Source: Microcebus murinus
Lineage: Eukaryota > Chordata > Mammalia > Primates > Cheirogaleidae
Direction: 5' to 3'
Length of the DNA: 64,000 nt
Assembly (NCBI RefSeq): GCF_040939455.1
Contig: NC_134106.1
Coordinates: 80,793,001 to 80,857,000, forward strand
Within the stretch, counting starts at the first letter, position 1. Each line of letters starts with the position of its first letter. The notes beneath the pieces were generated by a model. That model saw only the letters and a program-made list of their open reading frames with translations. It was not told where the DNA came from and ran no database searches. This document shows, in pieces, positions 1 to 12,140 of the stretch. The translations under genes were made by a program, and so were the position numbers.

Positions 1-814
1 ATATGCTGAGTTAGCTGACACCAGCTGAGGGAGCCTGGGGTGGGGGAGTTTGAACTACCCCCAGTGGTCTACATCTGGCGCTCTCCCAAGACTCACAGAT
101 AAAAATCTTCCAACCTGCAACATACCAGGGCATCTGCCAGTCTGGCTCCACAGTGGTTTCAGGCATTGCTCTGCAAGCGATCAAGTTTTCATAATAGGGT
201 AAGAGTGAGGATTGAGTTAGACTAGCTGTACCAGGTACAGGAAATAACAGCTCCTTCCCCATCCTTGGGGCACGGGTTTAGTACACACCTCAGCTGTCAG
301 TGAGTAATCCAGCTTCCTGCCAAAGAAGGTGGCAGGAGGATTTGGTCACCCCTGTTCAGGAGCCCAGGGTGAACTAGGCACAAATGGCATCTTGATTCTC
401 ATGTGAACACCACAGAAAACACCAGAAACACTTGTGTTGCAGGTCCCTGGCTGCTACTGCAAGTTTCAATGGTCTCAGGTTGATAGTGGATTTCAGCTCA
501 CCAGCCAGGGGCAATTCCAGTGGCTTCGTCTCCGGATTATCTCAGTGGCTGCGATATGAACTGCCCATCAGTCATTCGTCGTTATTAATGGCCATCTTTG
601 TCTTTGCTTCCTCCTCCTGTAGGTTGCCTTCGATACATTTTAAATCTAATCCTTTCATTTAAATATTGTTTCTGGAAATTTTTTTCAAGTGATCCATTTT
701 GCTAGGAAAACACAAGAGAAAAAATATTAATGCTATCTTCTCAAAAATGATTGTCTTGTTTATTCTAAAGCCAAGCATGTGTAGAGCATCTCACAATGTT
801 TTGGATTGAAGTGG
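1..814. other. No gene recognised; unassigned DNA
   Basis: I see no convincing gene here. The short open frames of 76-83 codons have no recognisable domain. Parts have the feel of an old, decayed LINE in antisense, but I could not assign it. The last 30 bases are AT-rich and lead into the Alu. Confidence 0.4.
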
Positions 815-1177
815 GACATTTGCATTCTTTTATTTTATTTTTTTTAAGACAGAGTCTCACTCTGTTGCCCAGGCTAGAGTGCCATGGCTTCAGCCTAACT
901 CACAGCAACCTCAGACTCCTGGGCTTAAGTGATCCTCCCGCCTCAGCCTCCCAAGTAGCTGGGACTACAGGCTTGGGCCACCATGCCCAGCTAATTTTTT
1001 GTTTTTATTTTGAGTTGACTGGCTAAATTTTTCTGTTTTTTAGTAGAGACAGGGTCTTGCTCTTGCTCAGGCTGGTCTCGAACTCCTGAGCTCAAGCAAT
1101 CCTCCTGCCTTGGCCTCCCAGAGTGCTAGGATTACAGGTGTGAACCACCACACCCAGCTGACATTTGCATTCTTTTA
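815..1177 (-). mobile_element. Alu: Alu SINE with target-site duplication
   Basis: A full dimeric Alu lies in reverse orientation at 833-1159. The T-rich tail is on the left, followed by the reverse of the right arm (agacagagtctcactctgtt), the linker and the left arm ending in accacacccagct. The element is flanked by a perfect 18-bp duplication, gacatttgcattctttta, at 815-832 and 1160-1177. That is the usual outcome of L1-machinery insertion and fixes both ends. The linker contains a gactggctaaattt stretch between the arms, as in strepsirrhine Alus. Confidence 0.95.
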
Positions 1178-2420
1178 GTTTTTAAACATCATTAATTTAC
1201 TTGATACAAGAACTTCAGAATAGGGTAAAGTAAAAGCAGTCCCTTAGGAACGGTGCCAGGATAATGCCTCATAGCCAGCACAAGGCAGCTGAGAACAGGG
1301 GTGTTGGTTTTCCTGCTTTTTCTTATTTAATCTACTCTGCCAAAAAAAAGCCCTGAGAGCCAGTGTCATTGTGCCATAATATTTCTTTCTCTCTTTTTTA
1401 AATACTTCAAGTGAGCAGGCCATCCGTGGAGCTGTCTTTGCAGAAATCTAAAGTGCCGAGAGATGTTGAGGGCAGCGGTCTGGTCAGTGCGAGTGAGAGC
1501 CGATAGCCTAGGCTATGAGCTTTCCCAGTTGCTACTCTCAGATATTGCTAGCTTTTCGACGTATTCTAATAACGAACTGTGTTATGAGACCGGAGCTCTG
1601 TGTATGAAGAACAACTTCCTCTCAGGAACTGCACTCAGGGCTGGGGTTTGGACCTCAGCCAGTTTTAGGAGCAAACAGACGCGATGTCAGAAGCATCGGG
1701 AGTGCTGGTTACGAGAACCAGAAGCGACCCCTCCCCTGGGACTGCAAGCTTCTGTAGGGAAGGCACATGGCTTCGCACCCCGAAGCTCCCCAGAAAGGGA
1801 CTTTCTGCACACATTGGCAAATGATGACTGGTTTCCTGAGGACATCGAGTCCCACTCTGGACTCCAAGAAGTTCTACTGCAGCATCAGGAAAGTCAGTTT
1901 CATGCACTGACTCATTTCCACACTTTAGAGGACGCTTTTATTTTTTGAGTGGGTGTTCGGAAAGAAAATGCAAAATAGATGTAACTCTCCTGCCCATCAG
2001 CTGATGACTTGACAGTGTCTAAATAGAGCTTATTTTCCCTTTTGGGAAAATACTAGAGATAACCCCACTTGGCTGTTGTGTTCCCCACAATGCTGAGGTA
2101 TATCTTGGGGTAGTAATACACTCCACTGTGTGTAATTCTACTAGTTCCTTTTTATAAAATAGCTGGAAGGTCTGAGTGGTCAAGGGCGATCCCTAAACCA
2201 GTCTTGCCACCAGCAGATATGGGCTCCTTCATCTTCAGACTAACTCTGGTCTGATGTCTGATCAAAGTATCAGAACAGTTCCCCAGATCTGAGCATGGCT
2301 GATGATACATTTAAGCAGTTTCCTCAAGTACCTAAAACAATAGCTACTAGTTATTTAAAAACAATTACAAGGTATGCCAATGCTTTGCAAAAGTGGAAAC
2401 ATCAATATGTACTTTAGCTA
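1178..2420. other. Unassigned DNA with a 161-codon open frame
   Basis: This stretch has no recognised repeat. It contains an open frame of 161 codons at 1463-1948 (+) with no signal peptide, domain or homology that I can name. An 80-codon frame overlaps it on the other strand. I do not call it a gene. GC content is locally higher at 1,630-1,900 than in the flanks. Confidence 0.35.
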
Positions 2421-2424
2421 CATA

Positions 2425-2570
2425 TTTTGGCTTTGCCACTTAGTGGCCTTGGACAAGGCCTTATTGATGACTCGGAATCTCAGTTTCCTGGTCAACAAAA
2501 CTGGCATACAGCAGTTGTAACGTGAGGACCAAATGAGAAAGGCCATGTGAAAACCCTGACCTGGAATGCC
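2425..2570 (+). repeat. MIR: MIR SINE fragment
   Basis: The run gccacttagtggccttggac followed by aatctcagtttcctggtcaa matches the MIR core layout: a 'cttgggcaag' block followed by 'cctcagtttcctcatctg'. It is old and diverged, and the ends are approximate. Confidence 0.5.
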
Positions 2571-3059
2571 CATGAAAATGCAGCCCAGTTACATTTAACA
2601 CAGCCCACTGATGTGTATTGTGCATTTCCTCCTTGGTCCCCAGGAATTCCGGAGAATGAGGCATTTGTTCTAAACATAGAAATGCAGCAAAATAATGCTT
2701 GCATGATTCTTTTAGTACTATGCTAGGACAATTTCTAATAATCCAGCTTAGTGGTCTGGTTTGACATAAGCAATAACTATTAATGAAATAAGTGTAGACA
2801 GTTTATAACCTTGTAATATTAGAGGTTAATCTGAAGCAATGGACAATAGTATACATCCTGATTGAGAAATTACCCTCGAAGATGATATGATTGTATTGCC
2901 CGCTACAGAGTTAACCAGTCTTATATATAAAGCTTCCTTTTGAGGCTTTACTGTTTAACCTTTCACATTTAGATCTGTAGTTCATCAATGATTAATATTT
3001 GCATATGGCATTAGGTGATGTGGTTCAAGTTCAATTTTTCCATTTGACTACCCAAATGA

Positions 3060-4520
3060 TTCAGTGCTATTTATAGAATAGAACACTCTTTTTCTACTTC
3101 ACTCTAGTGTCATGTTTGGCATAAATCAGGTAACTGCGTATGTGGGAATCTTTTTCTGGACTATTTATGTCTATTGCGTTAGTCAGTTTGTCTAACTTTG
3201 CACTTATACTGTGCTGTCCTAATTACTGTAGCCTTAAAATAAGACTTGACACCTGGTAGGGTAAGTCCTCCAGCTTTCCATTCTTATTCAAGATTGCCAT
3301 GGCTATTCTTTGCACTTTATATTTCCATAGGAATTTTAAATCACATGTCAATTCTCAAAAAACCCAACAGTGATGTTGATTTGGATTGCAATGATTTTAT
3401 AAATAAATTTGAGAAGACCTGACACCTTTACAACATTGAATCTTTCAATTATTGAACATGGTACAGTATATATCTGTATTTATGTCAATATTCTTCAATT
3501 TCTCTTAGGAATTTTTTGTGATTTTTTTTCCATGTAGACAACTGGTGTGTTTTTCGTTAGATTTACTTTTAGGTGATTGGTATTTTTAATAAGATTGTAC
3601 ATGATGTAATTTTACTAAATTTTATTTACTACTTGTTTGTTGATAATAATAAAATAGATTTTTATATTGACCTTTTATCCAGTGGCCTTGATTAATTCAT
3701 TTACTAATTCTGATAATTTGTAGATGCTTTTGAAAATTCTAGAAATACAATCATGCCGTCTGCAAATAATAGCATTCATTTTTGAAGGGTAGTTTCACTG
3801 GGCAAGAATTCCTAGTTGACAGCTTAATTTTCTTTAGGTGCTTAGAATATATTGTTCTGATACCCTTTGGCTTCCATAGTTTCTAATGAGAAGTCAGTTG
3901 TTGGTCATATCATTGTTTTCCTTGTATGTAATGTGTCATTTTTCTCTGGCTGCTTTCAAGATATTCTCTTTATCACTGGTTTTTAATTTGACTATGATGT
4001 GCCCAAGTATAGCTCTGTTTGTGTTTATTCTTTGTTGAGTTTGTTGAATATGTAAATTAATATTTTTCACTAAGCTTAAGAAGTTTTCAGTCATTATTCC
4101 TTCAAATACTTTTCTACCTCTTTCTCCCTGTCTTCTCTTTCTGGAGTTTTAATTACATATATTTTGGCAGCTTAATATTATCTCACAGTCTCTGGGGCTC
4201 TGTTCATTTTCTACAATCTTTTTTCTCTGTGATCTTCCAATTTTCTCTGTGATCTTTCCATGCATCTATCTTAAGGTTCACCAATTCTTTCTTCTCCCAT
4301 CACTAATGTGCTCTGGGGACCACCTGGTAAATTTTAAAATTTTAGTTATTGCTCTTTATGGGTTTTCTTTTTTTACTTTATATAGCTTCCTTTTCTCATC
4401 AAACATTCTATACCTTTAGCTATATCTATCTTTATATCTACATACAGGCATCAATATGTTATTTTTAAAAATGTTTTTCAACATGTTTGACTTTATTTCT
4501 TTGAACATATTTATATATTG
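3060..4520 (-). mobile_element. L1: Antisense L1 (L1M/HAL1-type), copy A
   Basis: 3060-3790 reads as reversed LINE-1 ORF2: the familiar antisense order 'gacacctttacaacattgaatctttcaa', then a span equivalent to 'atcatgtcatctgcaaataggga'. 3790-4500 matches the reverse of the ORF1 and inter-ORF region of old L1M/HAL1 elements. Examples are a tag equivalent to 'ttctaatgagaagtcag' and cagtcattattccttcaaat, the complement of 'atttgaagaaataatggcc'. It is heavily mutated with no usable frame. Confidence 0.65.
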
Positions 4521-4539
4521 AACATCAGGATCTATTTAG

Positions 4540-4625
4540 AGTCACCTATATTTTTGAAGAATATACTTTCAAGGTGTGGAATTCTAGTTTTGCAATTATT
4601 TTTCTTTCACACTTCAAATCTATTA
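4540..4625 (-). mobile_element. L1: Left piece of antisense HAL1/L1M copy B
   Basis: The unit that opens copy A (a 'tagaattctaggttgacagttattttctttcag'-like block near 3,805) recurs here as ggaattctagttttgcaatt. It is cut at 4625 by Tigger1 and resumes at 7043, where the text continues in register ('ccactgtcttctggcttcc' equivalent). This shows a second antisense copy that was already present when Tigger1 inserted. Confidence 0.6.
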
Positions 4626-7040
4626 CAGGCATATCTTGGAGATATTGTGAGTTCAGTTCCAGACCATTGCAGTAAAGCAAATATTGCAATGAAGCAAGTT
4701 ACACAATTTTTTTGGTTTCTCAGTGCATATAAAACTTAGGTCTACACTATACTGTAGTCTATTAAATGTATAATAGCATTATATCTAGAAAATCAATATA
4801 CATACCTTAATTAAAAATGCTATATTGCCTCAAAATGTTAACGGACATCTGAGCCTTCAGCAAGTCATAATCATTTTGCCATAATGTTGATGGCTGCTAA
4901 GATCAGTGCGATGTTTGCTGAAGGTTGAGGTGGCTGTGGAAATTTCTTAAAATAATACAATTAAATTTTCCAAATCCACTGATTCTTCCTTTCATAAACA
5001 ATTTCTCTGTAGCATGTGATGCTGTTTGATAGCATCTTGCACACAGTAGAAATTCTTTCAAATTTGGAGTCAATCCTCTCAAACCCTACTGCTTTATCAA
5101 CTAAGTTTAGGTTATATTCTAAATCCTTTGTTGTCATTTCAACAATGTTCACAGCATCTTCAGCACAAGTAGATTTCTTCTAAAGAAACCACTATCTTTG
5201 CTTGTCTGTAGGAAGCAACTCTTCATCCTTTGAAGTTTTATCATGAGATTGGCAGCAATTCAGACACATTTTCAGGCTCCACTTCTAATTCTAGTTTTCT
5301 TGCTATTTCCACCACATCTGCAGTTACTTCCTCCACTGAAGTTTTGATGCCACCCCCCTCCAAGTTATCCATAAGGGTTGGAGTCAACTCCTTCCAAACT
5401 CCCATTAAGTTTGATATTTTGACCTTCTCCCATGAACCGTAAATGTTCTTAATGACATCTGAAATGATGAGTCCTTCCCAGAAGGTTTTTACTTCTGGGA
5501 AGGTTTTTACTTCTGGGCAAATTTACTTTGCCCAGATCTATCAGAGGAATCACTAGCTACGGAAGCTACAGACTTACAAAATGTATTTCTTAAATAGTAA
5601 GGCCTAAAATTTGAAATCACTTCTTGATCCATGGGTTACACAATGGATGCTGTGTTAGCAGCATGGAAACAACATTAATCTCCCTGTACATCTCCACCAG
5701 AGCTCTTGGGTCACCAGGTGCATTGTCAATAAGCAGTAATAACTTGAAAGGAATCTTTTTCCCTGAGCAATAGGTCTCAACTTATTAATTATTTTTAAAG
5801 TATTCAGTAAACCATGCTGTCAACAGATGCTATCATCCAGACTTCGTTGTTCCATTTATAGAGCACAGCTAGAGTAAATTTAGCATAATTTTTAAGGACT
5901 CTAAGATTTTTGGAAAGGTAAATAAGCACTGGCTTCAACGTAAAGTCAGAGGTTACATTAGCTCCTAACAAGAGAGTCAGCCTGTCCTTTGAAGCTTTGC
6001 ATCCCAGCATTGACTTCTCCTCTCTCACTATGAAAGTCCTAAGTGGCGTCTTCTAATAGAAAAAACTATTCCATCTGCACTGAAACTCTTTTGTGTAGCA
6101 TAGCCACTTTCATCAGTGATCTTAGCTAGATCTTCTGGATAACTCGAGGCAGCTTGTATGTTAGCACTTGCTGCTTCACTTTGCACATTTATGTTATGAG
6201 ACAGCTTCTTTCCTTAAACCTCATGAACCAACCTCTGCTAGCTTCAGTCTTCTGCAGCTTCCTCACTTCTCTCAGCCTTCATAAAACTGAAGAGAGTTGA
6301 GCCTCCTCTGGATTAGGCTTTGGCTTAAGCAAATGTGTGACTAGTTTGATTTTCTATCCAGACTACTAAAATTGTCTTCTTGTCTTAAGGCTGTTTTTCT
6401 TTCTCATCATTCCTGTGTTCCCTGGCGTAGTTCTTCTAATTTCCTTCATGAACTTTTCGTTTGCATTCACAACTTGGCCAACTGTTTGGAGGAACAGGCC
6501 TAACTTTCAGCCCATCTCGGCTTTCAATATGCCTTCCTCACTAAGCTTCATCATTTATAGCTTTTGGTTTTAAGTGAGGGACATGCAACTGTTCCTTTCA
6601 CTCAAACACTTAGAGGCCACTGTAGGGTTATTAATTGGCCTAATTTCAATACTGTATCTCGGGGAATAAGAAGACCTAAGAAAAGGCAAGGAGATGAGGG
6701 AACTGCTGGTTGGTGCAGCAATCAGAACACACACGTTTATCAATTAAGTTTGCCATCTTATATGAGTGTGGTCTGTGGCACCCAAAACAATTACAATAGT
6801 AACATCAAAGATCACTGATCATGGATCACCATAACAGATATAATAATAATGGTGAGAAAGTTTACAATATTGTAAGAATTACTGAAACATGATAGAGAGA
6901 TGTGAAGAGTGAGAACACACTGCCCGAAAAATGGAGCTTATAGAACTGCTTGAAGCAGAGTTGCCACAAAGCTTCATTTTGTGAAAAATGCAGTATCTGC
7001 AAAGGACAATAAAGTGGAGGGTGCCGGGAAGGTGTGCCTG
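4626..7040 (-). mobile_element. Tigger1: Full-length Tigger1 DNA transposon, inactivated
   Basis: A pogo/Tc1-mariner-group element about 2,415 bp long, close to the ~2.4 kb usual for Tigger1. The left end starts caggcatatcttggagatat and the right end closes with ggtgtgcctg. Landmarks in between, all antisense to the transposase, include ctgagccttcagcaagtcat, the string equivalent to 'atgctgtttgatagcat', cagcctgtcctttgaagctt and caacctctgctagcttc. The TA target is seen on the left (4624-4625); the right copy has become GA. The transposase frame is on the minus strand and is broken by many stops. The expected initiator ATG appears as GTG at 6618-6620. A short internal duplication (ttctgggaaggtttttac twice near 5,485-5,515) is extra. 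In its intact form the family encodes a DDE transposase with a CENP-B-like DNA-binding domain; nothing here can act. Confidence 0.93.
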
Positions 7041-7042
7041 GA

Positions 7043-7900
7043 CTCCAGTGTCTTCTGGTTTCCACTGCTCCATTGAGAAGGCAGCTATAAGTCTTCCCTT
7101 GACGGTCATGTGCTTTTTTTCTCAGCTACTTTTAATTCACTGTTGTTGTTTTGTCTTTGGTTTTCAACAGTTTTATTATGATGGGTCTAGGTGTAGTTAT
7201 CTTTGGTTTATGCTTTCTTTTTTTATTTGACCCTCTAGTTACTTGTTCCCTTCTATACCACCACCACCTACCATGAGGAATTTTGGCTACAGGAACCTAA
7301 ATCCTCACAAAGGTCTACTTTGAGATACTTAATAACAAATATGTCAGATCAAATATTATTTTCCCATCAACTTGGACTTGGCTAATCCCCTTTGATGTCT
7401 TCAACTATTGCTTCTGATATGTTCTTTCTCTCTTCTTCTAAGATTAATTATACATATGTTAGAATTTATGAGTATATCTCTCATGGCTCTTATGCTCGCT
7501 TTTATTATTCTTTCTTTTCTCTCAATGCATTAGTTTAGATATTTTCTGTTAAATCACCTCCCAATTCACTAACACTGTGCTCTGCTGTGTTTAATCAGCT
7601 GTTAACCCATCAACTGAAATTTTATTTCAAATATTATATTTTTCAGGTCTAGAATGTCTATTGGATGCCTTTTCATATATTGCAATTCTTTGTTGCTATT
7701 CTTTATCCTTTTACCTACTAGTTCATGTTTTTATCCATCTTCTTGAGGGTATTAGTCACAATTATTTTACAGTCTTGCTCTGCTAACCATGATTTCTGGA
7801 TCACATTTGAGTTGCTTCTATTGTTTGCTTTTCTCTCCTGATTATTGGTCCTATTGTCTTGTCTCTTCACTGTAAGTTTTTAATTTTGCTAGACGGTGTG
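7043..7900 (-). mobile_element. L1: Right piece of antisense HAL1/L1M copy B
   Basis: This is the continuation of the element interrupted by Tigger1. It shows the block ggttttcaacagttttatta (reverse of L1M ORF1-downstream sequence), then cttctaagattaattatac, and the tail ggtctagaatgtctattgga. The duplicated order relative to 3,790-4,500 is clear. It is AT-rich with no coding potential. Confidence 0.6.
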
Positions 7901-8464
7901 CATGAGAGAACCACAGAAATTTCAGTTATGTTATTATTGATCAGAGAGAGTTACCTCTGTTTCTGTTCAGCAGATGGAATGAGGTATCGACAAACTCAAC
8001 CCAATCAGAATTTTCAGTTTTAGAAAGACATGTTAGACTCTGGTCTACCCCTGTTTCTTGGTTGAGGCTTTTCTGGGCCTCTCATAGGAAGCCTCTGTTG
8101 CCATAGTTCTGAAAAACTGTGGGAGAGCCAGATATACCCTTCATAGACTCATAGTCCAGCTCTCTAGTGTTCTAGTCCCATATAGATTAAAAATCTGGCA
8201 AATGTTTCAATGGAAAACAGGTTATGTGCTTGAGGCAGGGCTTTGACTTCTAGTAGATTTTTTTTTTAAATCAATGCCAATCTTTATCAGCTTCTTGGGC
8301 AGCCTGTGATTGTATGGATCTGATAAGCATGGCCTGTTTATGGCTCACAGCAGTCCCTGAAAATCATTCATTTTATTGGCCATTATCCACTGAAAGCTGA
8401 TTTTGTAGTTATAATAGCCTAAGTCTACGAGTTGATTTTATGGATAGTGTATTCTTTTTTCTTT

Positions 8465-8985
8465 TTAGTTTTTTAAATTGATTCATAACATTTCACATAT
8501 TTATGGGGTACATGTGATATTCCGTTGCATGCATAGAATATATAATGATCATATCAGGGTTTTGGGGATAGATATCCACCATCTTGAGTATTTATCATTT
8601 CTATTATATGTGTTGGGATGATAAATACTCAAGGTGATGGAGTTTTCCCTTCCTATTTACTTTGAAATATAAATACATTGTTGCTACCTATAGCCACCCT
8701 ATCTGCTGTCAAACATTAGTGCTAATTCCTTCTCTAACTGTATGTTTGTGCCCATCACCCAACCTGTCTGCATCCCCGCTCCCACCCACACACCCTTCCC
8801 AGATTCTCGTATTTTTTATTTTACTCTCTACCTCCATGAGGTCCACTTTTTGAGCTCCCACATGTGAGTGAGAACGTGAAATATTTGTCTTTCTGTGTCT
8901 GGCTTGTTCACTTAACATCATGTCCTTCAGTTCCATCCATGTTGCTGCCAATGACAGGATCTCATTCTTTTTTATGGCCAAACAG
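8465..8985 (-). mobile_element. L1: Antisense L1 3' end (L1MA/L1P-like)
   Basis: The reversed primate L1 ORF2 end and 3' UTR are easy to read: atttatggggtacatgtgat, the cac-rich 'cccacacacccttcccagat' equivalent, cacatgtgagtgagaacgtg, then gttccatccatgttgctgcc. The start of the element lies to the right, so it is 5' truncated at about 8,985. An inverted duplication sits at 8583-8633 (see findings). Confidence 0.85.
8583..8633. repeat. Perfect 16-bp inverted repeat inside L1
   Basis: The left arm cttgagtatttatcat (8583-8598) and right arm atgataaatactcaag (8618-8633) are perfect complements around a 19-nt loop. Pairing extends further with a few mismatches (atccacc against ggtgatgg). The right arm replaces what the L1 3' end normally has here. 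Confidence 0.85.
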
Positions 8986-8989
8986 TAGG

Positions 8990-10990
8990 TTTTTGATTTG
9001 TAATTACATACAGACTTCAAGAAATTTTCCTTTGGGATTTCAAAAGCTTTCTACCTTCTTCCCCAGTTACCTGCACTACCCCCGGACTCAGCTGAGGCCT
9101 CATTTTACAAACTTGTCATTTGTTTGAGACCCCTCAAATCCCTGATTGTCAGTAGCCCATACAACCACTAAAAGCTTTGTGGGTTTGTTTTCCTAGCAAA
9201 GATCTTCTGTTTGGGCCAAGACCAATCCTTAGCTTACAGCCAGGATTAGTAAATGTCTTTGGAGGAAAAAAATAATTACTGGCAATCAGCAGCTCACATC
9301 CTAATCATTCTCTCTTTGAAAATGTTCTTTGCCTACTCCTAATTGCTTTCCTAGCTCCCTGATGCTTTTAAAAAATACAGGCCCTTAAAATTATTCATGT
9401 TTGTCCAATTATTATGGCATTATCTAGAATATCCCTAATCTACTACATAAAAAACAAAAGCTCTTGACAATATTGTTTTGATATTCATTTCCTGACTCAT
9501 TATATAAATCCACATTTCTCAAGTGATCTTTAAACCAACTCTTTTCTGGTCTTCCCTATTCATTTCCTTGTTAATGTGTTAACTAAAACTTTGGCCTGTT
9601 CTAAAAATGACGTTGAAAATTCTACATTACACACTTCCTATGAACTTAGAGAACAGAACACAAGAAAGCATGTTTACAATCCTAGCTCCACTAGAAGCGG
9701 AGCTGTTGCTGAGCAGGTCTGGGATTTACTGGCAAAAGAAGGTTGGTGAGAGGGAAGTAAGAGAAGGCTGAAGTCAAATCTCACGACTGGGAGGATGAGG
9801 GTGGAGCCGTGTCCAAGGCAAGAAGCTTTCCACTCTCAAGCTCCATGACCATGATTTTTTTTTTTTTTTCAGCTAGAGTAAGTGCACCTTGTCAATAGGC
9901 ATTTATTCAGGATCAAGTGAAAGTTTGCTAAGATACAGTTAGAGAAGAAAACTCAGAGGCCACAAAGGGAGATTACTCTACATACAGACATCTCTAAGAC
10001 CTTGAGACTTGAAGCTGCTATTTGCAGTTTTGGAATGAGAGGGTGAGTGTTAATTGGTGTCTACTTGTGTTCATTAAGAGGTTGATAAGAAAATAATAGT
10101 TGGTCCAACGGACTTATCTATGATTCAATTAGCTCCGTGTAGAGCATTTGTGAGGATTTAGGTTCCTGTGGCCAAAACTACCCAAGGTAGTTTGTGGTTG
10201 AAGGTGGTGAAGGAGAGAAGGACAGGGTGGAGAATAAAAATGAAAACAAAACAAAACAAGAAAACCAAAGCAGTCATTTTAAAGGAAAAAAAGAAAATTC
10301 CATCAATCTAACTCATCTCATTGAGAAAGTTAGCAAAGGTCCTTTCTGGAAAACCATTGTGCAAGATAATGTATTCTCTGTGGCTAGATCAATTGATCAA
10401 CTATGTCTCCAGGTTTGCCATGCAGTTACCTGGAAAAAAAAACTACTGACTGATTTCTCAACCAAAGCTTTAGAAAGTTCCTTGTCACTACCTATTGAAT
10501 CCAGGAAATGACTGCATTCATTGCTACATTCAGAAATAAGAACATGTGACTTGGCCACATACATGCAGGTCACTCCATAGGCATGTGAGGAGACACTGTA
10601 TTTATACTTAACAAAATGATGAATGTGACACAATTTTTGTATTTGATTGATTTTCAAAGAAACACTTGTTAAGGATTAGCAGTGTAGATATGTAGAACAG
10701 TATTTCCTAGCAGAAATATTTTATTTAGCAAAGTGATTGCAGTCAGTTTTCTGATATCTTGAATCTTTCTCTCTCCCCAATAAACACACACACAAACACA
10801 TACACACACACAAACTGAATGGTGGCGAAAGAAATAAAAAGCAGCTATTTCTTAAAAGCTTAACCTTTGAACTTTACCTCCCCTGACTCTCCTCATCAGT
10901 ACCTTTTCTTATTGCCACATTATGAACTGCCTGTTTTTAAGATTTATCATAAAGCTATGTCATCAGGACAATGTGATATGGTTATAGATA
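8990..10990. other. Unique-looking DNA, no gene seen
   Basis: I see no recognisable gene or full repeat. Simple features are a T15 run near 9,856-9,870 and a CA-rich patch at 10,785-10,815 (acacacacacaaacacatac). Several stretches are probably decayed repeats that I cannot name. The open frame of 105 codons at 10,194-10,511 is lysine- and glutamate-rich because the DNA is A-rich, and I do not consider it a gene. Confidence 0.4.
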
Positions 10991-10999
10991 CTGACAAAT

Positions 11000-12043
11000 A
11001 CATCAAAGAAACGGAACAGAAAGTCCATTAATAGAAGCATACACACACACACAGGGAGAACTGATTTCTAACAAAGGTTCAAAAGGCAATGGGGACAGGA
11101 TAGTTTTTGCAACAAATAGTGTTGGAACAGTTGAACATTCATATGCAAAATAAAAGCACATACACACAAACTTTGATTTATATTTCATACCATCTATCCA
11201 AATTATCTTGAAAGGATTGTAGAACTAAGCATAGAAACTAAAAAGATAAAACTTCAAGAAGAAAACATAAGAGAAAACTTCAGTGATTTTGGATTAGGCC
11301 AAGCTTTCTTAGATATGACCAAAAGCATAATCCATAAAATAAAACATGGATAAATTATCAAAATTAAAGTCTTCCACCATTCTGAAACACTGAAGAGAAT
11401 GAAAAGACAAGCCACAGAAAGTATTTGCAAGTCTTATATCTAATAAAGGAATTGTATCCAAAATACATAAAGAACTCTCAAAATAAGGAAACAAACAACA
11501 CAATTTAAAAATGATCAAGAGATTTGAAAAGATGCTTCACCAAAGATGATATATGGGCAGCAAATAAGCACACAAAAACATGGTCAACATCATTAGTTTA
11601 GGGAAATGCAAATTAAACCCGAATGGCTAAAATGATAAAGTCTAACCATATCAAGTATTGGTGAGGATATGGACTCTTAAATACTGCTGGTGGGAATGTA
11701 AAATGGTACAACTGCTTTGGGAAATAATTTTGTAGTTTCCCAAAAAGTTAAAAAATATACCCAATATTCTGATCCAGACATTCTACTCCAATGTATTTAC
11801 CCAAGAAAATGAAAGTTCACAAAGACTTGTACACAAATGTTCACAACAGCTTTACTTGTAATAGCTCCAAACCAGAAACTACCCAACTGTTCATCAACTA
11901 TTGAATGAATAAAGGTAGTATATCTATGAGATGTAATAGTACTCAGAAATAAAAAGAATCAACTATTGATATATTTTACCATATAGATAAACCTCAAAAT
12001 AATTATGCTGGGTGAAAAAAGACAAAAAGTATAGATACATTAC

Positions 12044-12045
<2 letters not shown>
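11000..12045 (+). mobile_element. L1: Old L1 ORF2 3' region, sense
   Basis: The text follows the C-terminal part of L1 ORF2: ggttcaaaaggcaatgggga, agaggaattgtatccaaaat-like block, atggtcaacatcattagttt, tactgctggtgggaatgtaa, and cagaaactacccaactgttc-like block. It runs out at the TA/CA microsatellite at about 12,040. It has many stops and indels. An L1 3' UTR of similar age resumes at about 14,935 and could be the continuation. Confidence 0.8.
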
Positions 12046-12076
<31 letters not shown>

Positions 12077-12125
12077 TATATGGCACATATATATCTCATA
12101 TACATGTATCTCATACATATGTATA
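12040..12125. repeat. (TA)n/(CA)n microsatellite
   Basis: Alternating tatata followed by cacacacaca, then an imperfect tata/catgtat mixture. A pure purine-pyrimidine alternation like this can unwind or adopt Z-DNA. A related tract recurs at 14,850-14,935. Confidence 0.9.
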
Positions 12126-12140
12126 TGTACATACTTTTAC

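Noticed and set aside
4961..6028. Minus-strand frames as a host gene (domesticated Tigger transposase)
   Set aside because: The frames are short and broken, the start codon is lost, and terminal repeats are still attached. This is a dead transposon rather than a domesticated gene.
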